In this document: positions 1 through 6,184 of the stretch, in pieces
Position numbering within the stretch: position 1 is the stretch's first letter
How the letters are laid out: each line of letters begins with the position of its first letter
Assembly: GCA_964386525.1 (NCBI GenBank)
Contig: CAYLSO010000178.1
Span: forward strand, 1 to 13,951
Origin: CAYLSO01 sp964386525
GTDB lineage: Bacteria > Eisenbacteria > RBG-16-71-46 > DASYSL01
DNA length: 13,951 nt
Reading direction: 5' to 3'
Position numbers and translations under genes: made by a program
Notes under the pieces: model-generated
What the model was told of the DNA's origin: nothing
What the model saw: the letters and a program-made list of their open reading frames with translations, nothing else
The model's database searches: none

Positions 1-234
1 CCCCCTCCCACCCCACGGGCCATGCGGGGTCCGCATCCGGCCGTTCGATGGTCAGCGGCCGGCGAGGCGGAGTACGCCGAGCCGGTCGAAGAACGAAGCC
101 GGCACCGCGGCTTGAAGTGCGCCGTGCGCAGCCATCGCCCACCAGCGGGAGGTGTGAGCCGCCGCTGCGCAAGTGATGCGCTCCGGGACGCCCCGGGTGC
201 ACAGTTTGCGTCAGACATCTGAGCGGGATGGGTC
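1..234. other. No supported gene at the left edge
   Basis: I see no gene I can support here. The only coding-like stretch is a minus-strand open frame from 210 down to a TGA at 52-54. Its C-terminal codons have a high-GC third position, but no start with a Shine-Dalgarno site goes with it and I recognise no domain. It could be the tail of a decayed gene. Short plus-strand frames in this stretch are rich in Arg, Pro and Ala, as expected of chance frames in high-GC DNA. Confidence 0.5.
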
Positions 235-237
235 GTG

Positions 238-544
238 ATGGCGTGCCTGATGGTGATTCTGTTCAGTGCACTCATGTGGACCGAGGCGGGCGCCGAGGTA
301 CCCGCCATCCCCCTGCCTGAGGTTCCCGGTGCGTATGCCCTGGTGTCGGACCCGCTGGCGACCGAGTTTGTACCTCAGCCCCACGGTCAGCGGCGTGCGC
401 TGTCGTCGGCCCGTCGGTTCGTTCCCCGCCTCCTTCAGCGCTGCCCTCACGAGCGTCGCCCTGCGGTTCCTTTGGGTCCCTGTGACCAAGTCCTCGGGAG
501 AGGACTTCCACCTCCCAGTCAGCGCCCATGCTGGGCGTACAACA
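238..544 (+). pseudogene. Possible frameshifted remnant of a small secreted-protein gene
   Basis: The frame opening at ATG 238 (GTG 235 is the codon before) begins MACLMVILFSALMW-TEAGAE, which resembles a signal peptide, and continues in plausible protein to about residue 43. Up to about 366 its third codon positions are mostly G or C. After that this frame loses the bias and becomes rich in Arg, Pro and His. The next frame, from about 365 to 520, takes up a very strong GC third-position bias and reads as an ordinary beta-rich sequence (SLYLSPTVSG..., ALTSVALRFLWVPVTKSSGEDF). This is what a one-base insertion or two-base deletion near 340-366 would give. No strong Shine-Dalgarno site precedes the start. 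The hairpin at 545-578 would then lie between convergent genes. I recognise no family. An assembly error or two chance frames would look the same. Confidence 0.3.
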
Positions 545-578
545 CCCGCGGGCGGGCCGTCTCCGGCCCGCCCGCGGG
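545..578 (-). terminator. 15-bp perfect hairpin downstream of the 605-1294 gene
   Basis: CCCGCGGGCGGGCCG at 545-559 is fully complementary to 564-578, with a TCTC loop. It lies 27 nt past the stop codon of the minus-strand secreted-protein gene. On that strand it is followed by TGTTGT rather than a clean U-run, so it may stop transcription inefficiently or mainly protect the 3' end. It could serve both strands if the convergent frame at 238-544 is or was a gene. Confidence 0.55.
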
Positions 579-604
579 GTGATACAGAAGAACTGCTACG
601 GAGC

Positions 605-1294
605 CTAGCGATACAGCCCCTTGACTTTGCCCCAGCTGGCCGGGACGGTCGGCACGGCAGGCCCGCCCTGCCACGTGGTGCGGGCGTCGCCCGGGCAAGG
701 CCCGAGGAGGTTGGTCGTCCCGCTCGTCTGCAGCATCCGGCAGAACCCGATGTCGAACGACAGGCCCTGATCGGCCTCGCCGCAGTCCACCCCCGGGCTC
801 GTGGGCCCGACGACCGAATAGGTGTGGTCGAACGTGATCTGCCAAAGCGTGTAGCGGTTCGCCGGGAGAATCGTCATGAGGTCGTCGTAAGTGACGGCCA
901 GGCGCACGCCTACCTGCTTGGTGGCCTGGTCGTAGCCGTAGGAGGTGATGGCGAGGGAGTTGAGGCCCTTCATAATCGGGCAGGTCTTCGAGAACGCCGT
1001 GCCGGCGACAGTCAGCTGACTGCCCGTCTGGCAGCCGACATCGTCGAACCGCCAGGCGTCCGGCACGTTCGGCCCGATTAGGATGTTCGTATCATGGCCG
1101 ACGTTCGGCATGTCCACGCCCGTCGCGGAGATAACGAGCTTGTACAACCCCGCCGGGCCGTTGAACATCTGATCGGGAACCTGCACCGGGCAGCTGTTCC
1201 ACGACATCGTGACGCAACCGTTGCCCTGAGCGTGGGCAGCCCCCGCCACGGCCACCAGGAGCACGAGAGAAACTACGATGCGAGCCATCTTCAT
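605..1294 (-). CDS. Secreted cysteine-containing protein, family not recognised
   Basis: 229 residues. I chose the ATG at 1294 because GGAGG lies 9 nt upstream and the protein then begins with a classic signal peptide: MKMAR, a hydrophobic core (IVVSLVLLVAVAGA), and a likely cleavage after AHA at residue 22. The frame extends 30 codons further upstream without a signal or ribosome site. The mature protein of about 207 residues has seven cysteines and alternating hydrophobic residues, suggesting a beta-rich, possibly disulfide-bonded extracytoplasmic domain. There is no membrane anchor or lipobox, and I recognise no catalytic motif. It stands alone, with its own hairpin downstream (545-578) and a spacer of about 220 nt upstream, so it is probably monocistronic. 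It shares its start context with the next gene (1517-2230), but the two proteins are not obviously alike. The function is unknown; export is well supported. Confidence 0.8.
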   Translation of the reverse strand: MKMARIVVSLVLLVAVAGAAHAQGNGCVTMSWNSCPVQVPDQMFNGPAGLYKLVISATGVDMPNVGHDTNILIGPNVPDAWRFDDVGCQTGSQLTVAGTAFSKTCPIMKGLNSLAITSYGYDQATKQVGVRLAVTYDDLMTILPANRYTLWQITFDHTYSVVGPTSPGVDCGEADQGLSFDIGFCRMLQTSGTTNLLGPCPGDARTTWQGGPAVPTVPASWGKVKGLYR

Positions 1295-1301
1295 TGGTGT
1301 A

Positions 1302-1315
1302 AACCTCCGGAGGTT
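1302..1315 (-). promoter_or_regulatory. Shine-Dalgarno site inside a perfect palindrome
   Basis: AACCTCCGGAGGTT is a perfect 14-bp palindrome that contains the GGAGG of the gene starting at 1294. In RNA it can fold into a 5-bp stem with a CCGG loop, which would partly hide the ribosome site. This could damp translation or be a protein site. I see no clear -35/-10 pair in the rest of the 1295-1469 spacer. Confidence 0.4.
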
Positions 1316-1469
1316 CCCGTTAGGGGAAGACCAGGATGCGAGAACTTCGGTACCTCGTGGAGCTCGTTGAAGCATGGAAGCCATGTCTGGCTTTCAACCA
1401 CCTCCCCGGCCCACTGTCGGTTACCCTACGTGCGAACAGCCATCCATGGTGAGACTCTCCCAACCCGTC

Positions 1470-1500
1470 CGTCGCCGCCGTCGCGTGGACGGCGGCGACG
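1470..1500 (-). terminator. 13-bp perfect hairpin downstream of the 1517-2230 gene
   Basis: CGTCGCCGCCGTC at 1470-1482 pairs perfectly with 1488-1500 around a GCGTG loop. It begins 16 nt past the stop codon of the minus-strand gene. No U-run follows on that strand (GACGGGTTGGG). Its design matches the hairpin after the neighbouring secreted-protein gene at 545-578. Confidence 0.55.
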
Positions 1501-1516
1501 ACCGAACGCGCCTCGC

Positions 1517-2230
1517 TTACGGGCAGGTGGTGCACTGCGTCTGCGCACAGGGGCCGGCAATCGGCGCTCCCGGCTGACCGCAGCTGAACTCCGTACGGAA
1601 GACATTCAAGTCGAACCCGTTCACTGTGTAGACGCCCGGAGCATTGTCCAGCGTCGCGTAGTCACACGCCGGATCGGTGTTCGAGAAAGGAGCGACGTTC
1701 AGGAAGCGCAGCCGGAACTGGTTCAGATCGAAGCCATCGACCGTGCCGGCCAGACCGAGGCAGGACAGGTCCACCGAGGGCATCCGGATCGTGGTCAGGA
1801 GCACGCCGTTAGCACGGATCTGCACGTTCGGGGTGGTGCTGCTGTTGACGCCCACCGCCGCCGGGATGAGGGTCACGGCGCCACCGCCGGCGGTCGCCTT
1901 CTGGACTATGTTCGTGGGCCCGCAGTTCGGAGCCGTCTGGCCGGTGGACTGGGTCGAGTGGGCCCGCAGCCCGGTGCCGCTCAGCTGCATGGTCACCGTG
2001 ACGCCATCGAGCCCCGTGCCCCCGACGTCCCGAACCGTGACCTGATAGCCGTTGGCGATCGTCGGCTTGACGTTCGTGAGGGCAAGCACGGCCAGGCCGC
2101 GCGCGTTCGCGATCATCAGGTCGCCGTCAGTCGTCGACTGGGTTGCATCGGGAACACCGGCCATGGCGACGGAGGCCAGCACGGCGAGCCCTGCGGCAAC
2201 CGTGAGAGCCTTACAGATCGTACGAATCAT
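1517..2230 (-). CDS. Secreted protein with Ig-like region and two dockerin-like repeats
   Basis: 237 residues. The ATG at 2230 is preceded by a near-perfect AGGAGGTG and gives a clean signal peptide with likely cleavage after AMA (residue 24). Residues about 30-150 look like a beta-sandwich or invasin/Ig-type domain (GYQVTVRDVGGTGLDGVTVT at 61-80). The C-terminal part carries two copies of a short motif, DGFDLNQFRLRF (165-176) and NGFDLNVFRTEF (204-215). This resembles the F-hand helix of type I dockerins (V.GFDLN.F), but the first acidic Ca-binding residues are missing from both copies. Seven cysteines occur after the signal peptide, with a Cys-rich end. Dockerins bind cohesins on scaffold proteins; no cohesin is visible in this window. 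Export is secure; the dockerin relationship is inference. Confidence 0.8.
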   Translation of the reverse strand: MIRTICKALTVAAGLAVLASVAMAGVPDATQSTTDGDLMIANARGLAVLALTNVKPTIANGYQVTVRDVGGTGLDGVTVTMQLSGTGLRAHSTQSTGQTAPNCGPTNIVQKATAGGGAVTLIPAAVGVNSSTTPNVQIRANGVLLTTIRMPSVDLSCLGLAGTVDGFDLNQFRLRFLNVAPFSNTDPACDYATLDNAPGVYTVNGFDLNVFRTEFSCGQPGAPIAGPCAQTQCTTCP

Positions 2231-2447
2231 TGGTGCACCTCCTAAAGGGGTAAGCCCGGCACGAGGAAGCATGAGCACACGCTGCAGACGATGGTGGCTG
2301 TGGTGGCTCGACGCACCTCCCTTCGGGCATCGTTTGCGGACCGTGCAACAACACCAACAATGCGCAACCGCTGTGGATGACCTGGGGGGTCGCCATTGCC
2401 CAAGACAGTACGCGCACTCGGGCAGCACATACCGTCTAACACATGTC
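2231..2447 (-). promoter_or_regulatory. Long 5' leader of the 1517-2230 gene
   Basis: If the promoter at 2448-2477 is right, the mRNA carries an untranslated leader of about 210 nt. The gene's reading frame stays open through most of it, but the encoded peptide is Cys/Arg/His-rich and unlike a protein N-terminus. The leader shares CATGCTTC and the GGAGGT...CACCAATGA start context with the leader of the gene at 605-1294. I do not recognise a known riboswitch. Confidence 0.35.
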
Positions 2448-2461
2448 AGTGTATTGTGTAG
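2436..2461. promoter_or_regulatory. Imperfect dyad over the -10 region, possible operator
   Basis: CTAACACA at 2436-2443 is nearly the inverse of TGTGTAG at 2455-2461, differing by one extra A. The dyad covers the -10 box and start region of the promoter at 2448-2477, where a repressor would be effective. No regulator gene lies next to it. The repeat is short and could be chance. Confidence 0.25.
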
Positions 2462-2477
2462 CGAGCCCCCATGTCAA
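2448..2477 (-). promoter_or_regulatory. Sigma70-type promoter for the 1517-2230 gene
   Basis: On the minus strand a perfect -35 TTGACA (2472-2477) is followed after 18 nt by TACACT (2448-2453), four of six matches to TATAAT. Transcription would begin near 2441. The patch is less GC-rich than its surroundings. It is the best consensus promoter in the window and would uncouple the secreted-protein gene from the operon upstream of it. Confidence 0.5.
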
Positions 2478-2563
2478 GGCGAAATTGGCATTTCCCCGGT
2501 CCCGCACCTGGGAACCACTTTGCATAGACCCGGGACCTGAGCGAAAGTTCCCAAAGATCTTTC

Positions 2564-2605
2564 GTGGCCCGGGGCGGGAGCCGCAGAACGCCCCGCCCGA
2601 GCCAC
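2564..2605 (-). terminator. Nested GC-rich hairpin beyond the tRNA, possible operon terminator
   Basis: Two stems nest: GTGGC (2564-2568) with GCCAC (2601-2605), and GGGCGGG (2572-2578) with CCCGCCC (2592-2598), around a 13-nt loop. On the minus strand a second small hairpin follows (CGAAAG 2542-2547 with CTTTCG 2559-2564). They lie 130-200 nt past the tRNA-Val gene that ends the long minus-strand operon. There is no U-run. The rest of 2478-2736 shows no gene. Confidence 0.3.
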
Positions 2606-2736
2606 CCGCAGCGGGCGAAGCGCAAGCCCGGTCCCTGGGGCGGTGGCCCCGCCGCCGGTCGACCACCCAGCCCTTGTTCGATCCTACGATACAGGCGCGA
2701 CCCGGGGCGCACGGCCCACGGGCGCGGTAGAGGGTA

Positions 2737-2809
2737 TGGGCGAAAGAGGATTCGAACCTGTGGCCCCTTGCGTGTAAGGCAAGTGCTCTAGCCGCTGAGC
2801 TATTCGCCC
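2737..2809 (-). tRNA. tRNA-Val (anticodon UAC)
   Basis: A complete 73-nt cloverleaf. The acceptor stem GGGCGAA (5' end at 2809) pairs with TTCGCCC, then discriminator A at 2737. The D arm is GCTC/GAGC with a GG-containing loop. The anticodon stem CTTGC/GCAAG encloses CTTACAC, giving UAC, which reads GUA and other GUN valine codons. The T loop is TTCGAAT. The 3' CCA is not encoded (ACC does not follow as CCA), so it must be added by the nucleotidyltransferase. The T stem (ACAGG/CCTCT) has one C-C mismatch, which is unusual. Its first ten bases lie inside the 3' end of the upstream protein gene, whose TAG stop forms U8-A9-G10, so the tRNA is probably cut from the operon transcript by RNase P. 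Confidence 0.93.
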
Positions 2810-3144
2810 TCGTTGGATGCGTCCGCGGCGTCCGCTTTCCGGCCGGGAACCCGCTCGACAAGGAGCCCGGCGGGGATCAGCGCGCAGAACCCCAGCACAA
2901 GCAGAAACGGGGCCAGGGAGATGTCGCGAGCCGCCAGCAGGGCGAACCCGACCAGGATGCTGACCACCCCGGCGCCCATGAGCCCGTAGTTGAGCGGCCC
3001 TAGGACCAGCCGCGGTCGTTCGAACGCCGGGCCCCGCTTGAGGGCCTTCTTGGCCGCCCGGCTGGCCCCGGGCCGGGGTGCTCCCGGCCTGCGCCCGGCC
3101 CCGGCCGGCGCCGGCTTGCCCCGGCGGTCTCTCTCGAAACTCAT
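2800..3144 (-). CDS. Two-helix inner-membrane protein, DUF3098-like
   Basis: 114 residues. A basic, Pro/Ala-rich N-terminus (1-45) precedes two transmembrane helices, about 53-71 (YGLMGAGVVSILVGFALL) and 77-95 (LAPFLLVLGFCALIPAGLL), with a short charged tail. The arrangement (LNYGLM..G...I..GF.LL, then LAP.LLVLGF..LIP) matches my memory of the small DUF3098 family common in FCB bacteria; I know of no established function. The start codon overlaps the larE stop as ATGA (3141-3144), so the two are probably translationally coupled, and GGGGGAAGA precedes it. Its TAG stop lies within the tRNA-Val gene. Confidence 0.75.
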   Translation of the reverse strand: MSFERDRRGKPAPAGAGRRPGAPRPGASRAAKKALKRGPAFERPRLVLGPLNYGLMGAGVVSILVGFALLAARDISLAPFLLVLGFCALIPAGLLVERVPGRKADAADASNEGE

Positions 3145-4034
3145 TCTTCCCCCTTCGTTCCCGGTGTCACGGCGGGCTCGCCGACCGCCACGGCGCTCGG
3201 GAGCACTTCGTTCAGGCTACCCGAGCGGAACCCCGCCAGGTCCAGCGCCACGTACGCGAAGCCCAGAGCCTGGAGCGCCGCCACCACCTGCGACCGGGCC
3301 GGCTCCTCCGCCAGGCGCGACAGGTCCGACCCCGGCACCTCGAGGCGGGCCACGCTGCCGTGATGGCGCACCCGGCACTCGCGGAAGCCGCGGCCGCGCA
3401 GCCACGCCTCCGCCCCTTCCACCTGGTGCAGCTTCTCGGCGGTGATGCGCATGCCGTACGGGAAACGCGACGACAGGCAGGGCATCGCCGGCTTGTCCCA
3501 AGCGGTCAGGCCGGCCCGCCGCGCCAGCGCGCGGATCTCGCTCTTGTCCAGACCGGCCTCGGCCAGCGGCGACAGGATACCGCGTTCCTCGCCGGCGCGC
3601 CGCCCCGGGCGGTAGTCCTCGAGATCGTCGGCGTTGGTGCCGTCGAGCACGGCCTCGAAGCCCTCGGCGCGGGCCAGCGACCCCAGCTTCGTGAACAGCT
3701 CGCTCTTGCAGTGGTAGCAGCGGTCGGGCGGGTTGTCGCGGAAGCGCGGATCCGTCAGCTCCGCCGTGCCCACCACGCGCACCGCCACGCCGATGCGGCC
3801 GGCCTCGGCCAACGCGTCGGCCATCTCCGAGCGGGCGAAGGTGTCGGAGCGCCCGATGACGCCCACGGCGCGCGGGCCGAGAGCGCGGTGCGCCGCCCAC
3901 AGCAGGTAGGTGCTGTCCACGCCGCCGGAGTAGGCGACGAGGGCCGAGCCGAGCGCGGCGAGGCCCTCCAGCAGCCGCGCCTCCTTGGCGGCGGTCTCCG
4001 TGGCGGGTGCGGATGGCATGGCATCAAGGCTCAC
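3141..4034 (-). CDS. larE: LarE-type ATP-dependent sulfur transferase
   Basis: 297 residues, close to family length. LarE adenylates the carboxyl groups of the nickel-pincer nucleotide precursor and supplies sulfur, a step in making the LarA lactate racemase cofactor. The PP-loop SGGVDS (36-41) binds ATP. DRCYHCK (104-110) and KPAMPCLSSRFPYG (181-194) follow; Cys186 sits in the CxxSRxPYG context that holds the sulfur-donating Cys of the lactobacillus enzyme. Cys106, Cys109 and Cys186 could alternatively hold an Fe-S cluster, as I recall for some LarE proteins. The GTG start at 4034 is preceded by GGGGAGA and overlaps the mltG end by 11 nt. No larA, larB or larC is present in the window, so its substrate here is not certain. 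A role in another sulfur insertion pathway is possible. Confidence 0.9.
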   Translation of the reverse strand: MSLDAMPSAPATETAAKEARLLEGLAALGSALVAYSGGVDSTYLLWAAHRALGPRAVGVIGRSDTFARSEMADALAEAGRIGVAVRVVGTAELTDPRFRDNPPDRCYHCKSELFTKLGSLARAEGFEAVLDGTNADDLEDYRPGRRAGEERGILSPLAEAGLDKSEIRALARRAGLTAWDKPAMPCLSSRFPYGMRITAEKLHQVEGAEAWLRGRGFRECRVRHHGSVARLEVPGSDLSRLAEEPARSQVVAALQALGFAYVALDLAGFRSGSLNEVLPSAVAVGEPAVTPGTKGEE

Positions 4035-5211
4035 GTCTTCTCCCCGCGGCCCCCGTGTCGGCGCCCGCCGGCACGGCGGCGGCCGCCCCCTCGCTGCCCT
4101 TCTGCGCCGGCGGCGGCCCCAGGCCCGCGCGCTGCGCGGGCAGGTTGAGCACGGCGGCCGTGGAATCGGCGGCGGGGCCGGAATCGGCCGCGGCGGCGCG
4201 CGCGGCCCGGATCGCGAGTCGGGCGGCCTCGTGCGCCTCGCCCGTCTCGCTGAACACGTGCGTGCCGTCGCCGCGCGCCACGAAGAACAGATCGCGGCTG
4301 CTGGGCGACGGCGAGAGCACCGCGTGGATGGAAGCCCGCCCGGGATTGCCGATGGGCCCCGGCGGCAGCCCCGCGTTCCGGTAGGTGTTGTACGGCGACT
4401 CCACGCCGAGGTCCGTATAGTACAGGCGCTCGCGGTAGCCGCCCAGGGCGTAGGCCACCGTCGGGTCGGCCTGCAGGCGCATGCCCTTGCGCAGCCGGTT
4501 CAGGTACACCGCCGCGATGCGCTGGCGCTCCTCCGGCCGCGCCGCCTCCGCCTCGACGATGGAGGCCAGCGTGAGGATCTCGTGCGGCGTCAGCTCGTGC
4601 GCCACCGGGCTGCCCGCGGCCAGCTCCTCCTCCAGCACGCGCCGCGTCTCCCCCGCCATGCGGCGCAGGATCGCCGCCGCCGGGGTGCCGGGCAGGAAGG
4701 CGTAGGAGGACGGGAACAGGTAGCCCTCGGGAGTCGGTGCCGGCACACCCAGCTCGCGCAGCAGTGCGGTGTCGGCGCACGCCGCGTAGAACGAGTCCGG
4801 CGGCACGCCGAGGCCCTCCTCGAGCAGCCGCGCGATGTCGCGAACCGCCAGGCCCTCGGGGATGGTCACGAGGTCCTCGCCGCTCATGCCGCGGGCCAGC
4901 TGGCGCAGGATGGCGAGCACCGACTCGCCGCGGTGAATGCGGTATTGCCCGGCCTTCAAGCCGCGGTCCACGCCGGTGATGCGCGCCAGCAGCCCGAAAG
5001 CGAAGGGGCTCTTGATGACGCCGCGCGCCGCCAGCTCGCGCGCGATGTCGTCGACGTTGCCGCCGGGGGCCAGCACGACCACCGTCGGCTCGGGCTGCCG
5101 GCGGAACCCCACCGGGAAGAACAGGTCCTTGGCCACGAGCCCCACGACCACCAGGGCGAGCCCGGCCGCCAGGTTGCGCGGCGTGAAGGGGTGCCAGCGG
5201 GAGCCGCTCAC
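4024..5211 (-). CDS. mltG: Endolytic murein transglycosylase MltG
   Basis: 395 residues. MltG is an inner-membrane lytic transglycosylase that cuts nascent glycan strands and sets their length. One N-terminal helix (about 14-32, LAAGLALVVVGLVAKDLFF) anchors it; a LysM-like region (about 43-105) follows, then the YceG catalytic domain. LASIVEAEA (215-223) contains the catalytic Glu220, with LQADPTVAYALGG (246-258), SPYNTYRNAGLPPGPI (272-287) and FFVARGDGTHVFS (309-321) as expected. The last 65 or so residues form an Ala/Pro/Gly-rich tail not typical of the family. The start is GTG at 5211, with GGGGGG upstream, 31 nt after ruvX. mltG next to ruvX is a common bacterial arrangement. Confidence 0.95.
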   Translation of the reverse strand: MSGSRWHPFTPRNLAAGLALVVVGLVAKDLFFPVGFRRQPEPTVVVLAPGGNVDDIARELAARGVIKSPFAFGLLARITGVDRGLKAGQYRIHRGESVLAILRQLARGMSGEDLVTIPEGLAVRDIARLLEEGLGVPPDSFYAACADTALLRELGVPAPTPEGYLFPSSYAFLPGTPAAAILRRMAGETRRVLEEELAAGSPVAHELTPHEILTLASIVEAEAARPEERQRIAAVYLNRLRKGMRLQADPTVAYALGGYRERLYYTDLGVESPYNTYRNAGLPPGPIGNPGRASIHAVLSPSPSSRDLFFVARGDGTHVFSETGEAHEAARLAIRAARAAAADSGPAADSTAAVLNLPAQRAGLGPPPAQKGSEGAAAAVPAGADTGAAGRRREP

Positions 5212-5242
5212 GGCGTGGCCCCCCGTCGCCGGCGCCGGCCGC

Positions 5243-5686
5243 TCATGCGTCCCCCCGCGCCCCGCCGGCGCGCGGCCCGCGGGTGTCGAGGTAGGACTGC
5301 AGCAGGTGCTCGGCGGCGCGCGCGTCCACCCGCCCCTTGTGGCCGCGCAGCTTCTCCCCCGTCTCGCGCGCGGTGCGCAGCGCCTGTGCCGAGGTCAGCC
5401 GCTCGTCCCACAGCTCGACGGGCACCCCCGCACGCCCCTCGATCCGGCGCGCGAAGCGCTCGGCGGTGTCGGCGGCGCGGCCGCGACTGCCGTCGAGGTT
5501 CAGGGGCAGGCCCACCACGATACGCGTCGCCTCCTCGCGGCCCGCCACCGCGAGCACGCCCGCCACCGCCTCGTTCTCGGAGCGCACCTCGAGCGTGGGT
5601 AGGGCGCGGGCGATGAGCCCGGTGGGGTCGGAGACCGCCACTCCCACGCGGCGCTCTCCCCAGTCGACGGCGAGGATACGGTGCAC
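5243..5686 (-). CDS. ruvX: RuvX/YqgF RNase H-fold nuclease
   Basis: 147 residues, normal for the family. YqgF is a putative Holliday junction resolvase that in E. coli is also needed for 16S rRNA 5' maturation. The RNase H-like motifs are all visible: ILAVDWGERRVGVAVSD (4-20, Asp8), RIVVGLPLNLDGS (55-67), LWDERLTS (92-99) and VDARAA (120-125, Asp121). The GTG start at 5686 has no strong Shine-Dalgarno site. It lies 19 nt after the RsbW-type gene, so coupling to upstream translation is likely. The tail after residue 134 is short and Gly/Arg-rich. Confidence 0.95.
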   Translation of the reverse strand: MHRILAVDWGERRVGVAVSDPTGLIARALPTLEVRSENEAVAGVLAVAGREEATRIVVGLPLNLDGSRGRAADTAERFARRIEGRAGVPVELWDERLTSAQALRTARETGEKLRGHKGRVDARAAEHLLQSYLDTRGPRAGGARGDA

Positions 5687-5705
5687 TGGCGAGGACCCGG
5701 AGCGA

Positions 5706-6173
5706 TCAGGACCCGGGCGGGTCGCTCCCGTTGGGCGCGGCCGGCGCGAGCTTCTCCAGGCGCACCGTCGTGCCCCCGCCCGAGAAGTCGAAATCGACGC
5801 GGTCCATGCACGCCCGCATGATGAAGATGCCGCGCCCCCGCTGGTCGAGCAGGTGCTCGGGGCTGGTCATGTCGGGGGCCTCGGCCGGCGGCGCGAAGCC
5901 CGGACCGCTGTCGTGCACGGTGACGCGCAGACGGTCGGGCAGCAGTTCGAAACGGAGATCCACCGGGGTCACGCCGTCGTGGCCGTGCCCGTGTTGGATG
6001 GCGTTGGTCCCGGCCTCGACGACGGCCAGGGAGACGGCGGCGCGCGCCTCCTCACCGAAGCGCAAGTGCTCGGAGATCGCGCTGGTGACCTGGTCCACGA
6101 GGTTTAGCAGCTCGAGCCGGCTGGGGATGGTGAGGGTGATGATCTCGGGGCGCTCCGGACGAAGATTCGCCAT
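5706..6173 (-). CDS. RsbW/SpoIIAB-type ATPase, probable anti-sigma factor kinase
   Basis: 155 residues, a stand-alone GHKL ATPase domain. The N box is VVEAGTNAIQHGH (51-63, Asn57 for Mg), the G1 box HDSGPGF (87-93), the lid GRGIFIMR (113-120) and the last box GGGTTVRL (132-139). Such proteins phosphorylate a STAS-domain antagonist and hold a sigma factor inactive. GGAGG lies 7 nt before the ATG at 6173. Neither a STAS antagonist, a PP2C phosphatase nor a sigma factor is encoded in the window, so its partners must be elsewhere. It sits inside an otherwise housekeeping operon, 11 nt after the pseudouridine synthase gene. Confidence 0.9.
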   Translation of the reverse strand: MANLRPERPEIITLTIPSRLELLNLVDQVTSAISEHLRFGEEARAAVSLAVVEAGTNAIQHGHGHDGVTPVDLRFELLPDRLRVTVHDSGPGFAPPAEAPDMTSPEHLLDQRGRGIFIMRACMDRVDFDFSGGGTTVRLEKLAPAAPNGSDPPGS

Positions 6174-6184
6174 CCGGACTCCTC

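Noticed and set aside
52..210. Minus-strand open frame ending in FFDRLGVLRLAGR
   Set aside because: Good third-position bias, but only about 50 codons, no supported start and no recognised domain. It may be a decayed gene tail.
266..1081. 271-codon + strand frame over the first secreted-protein gene
   Set aside because: The part beyond about 545 is antisense to a gene with signal peptide and Shine-Dalgarno site. Only its first part (about 365-520) shows coding bias and is reported as a possible remnant.
1373..1385. CATGG-AAG-CCATG small hairpin upstream of the first secreted-protein gene
   Set aside because: Only five base pairs and not placed next to a promoter or start; likely chance.
2443..2861. 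Overlapping frames on both strands across the tRNA-Val region
   Set aside because: They cross the tRNA or the promoter region, have no ribosome sites, and encode Arg/Pro/Gly-rich sequence.
3985..5616. 543-codon open frame on the + strand
   Set aside because: It lies antisense to mltG and ruvX, whose motifs are complete. Its product is rich in Arg, Ala, His and Gly without domains, as expected for a mirror frame in high-GC DNA.
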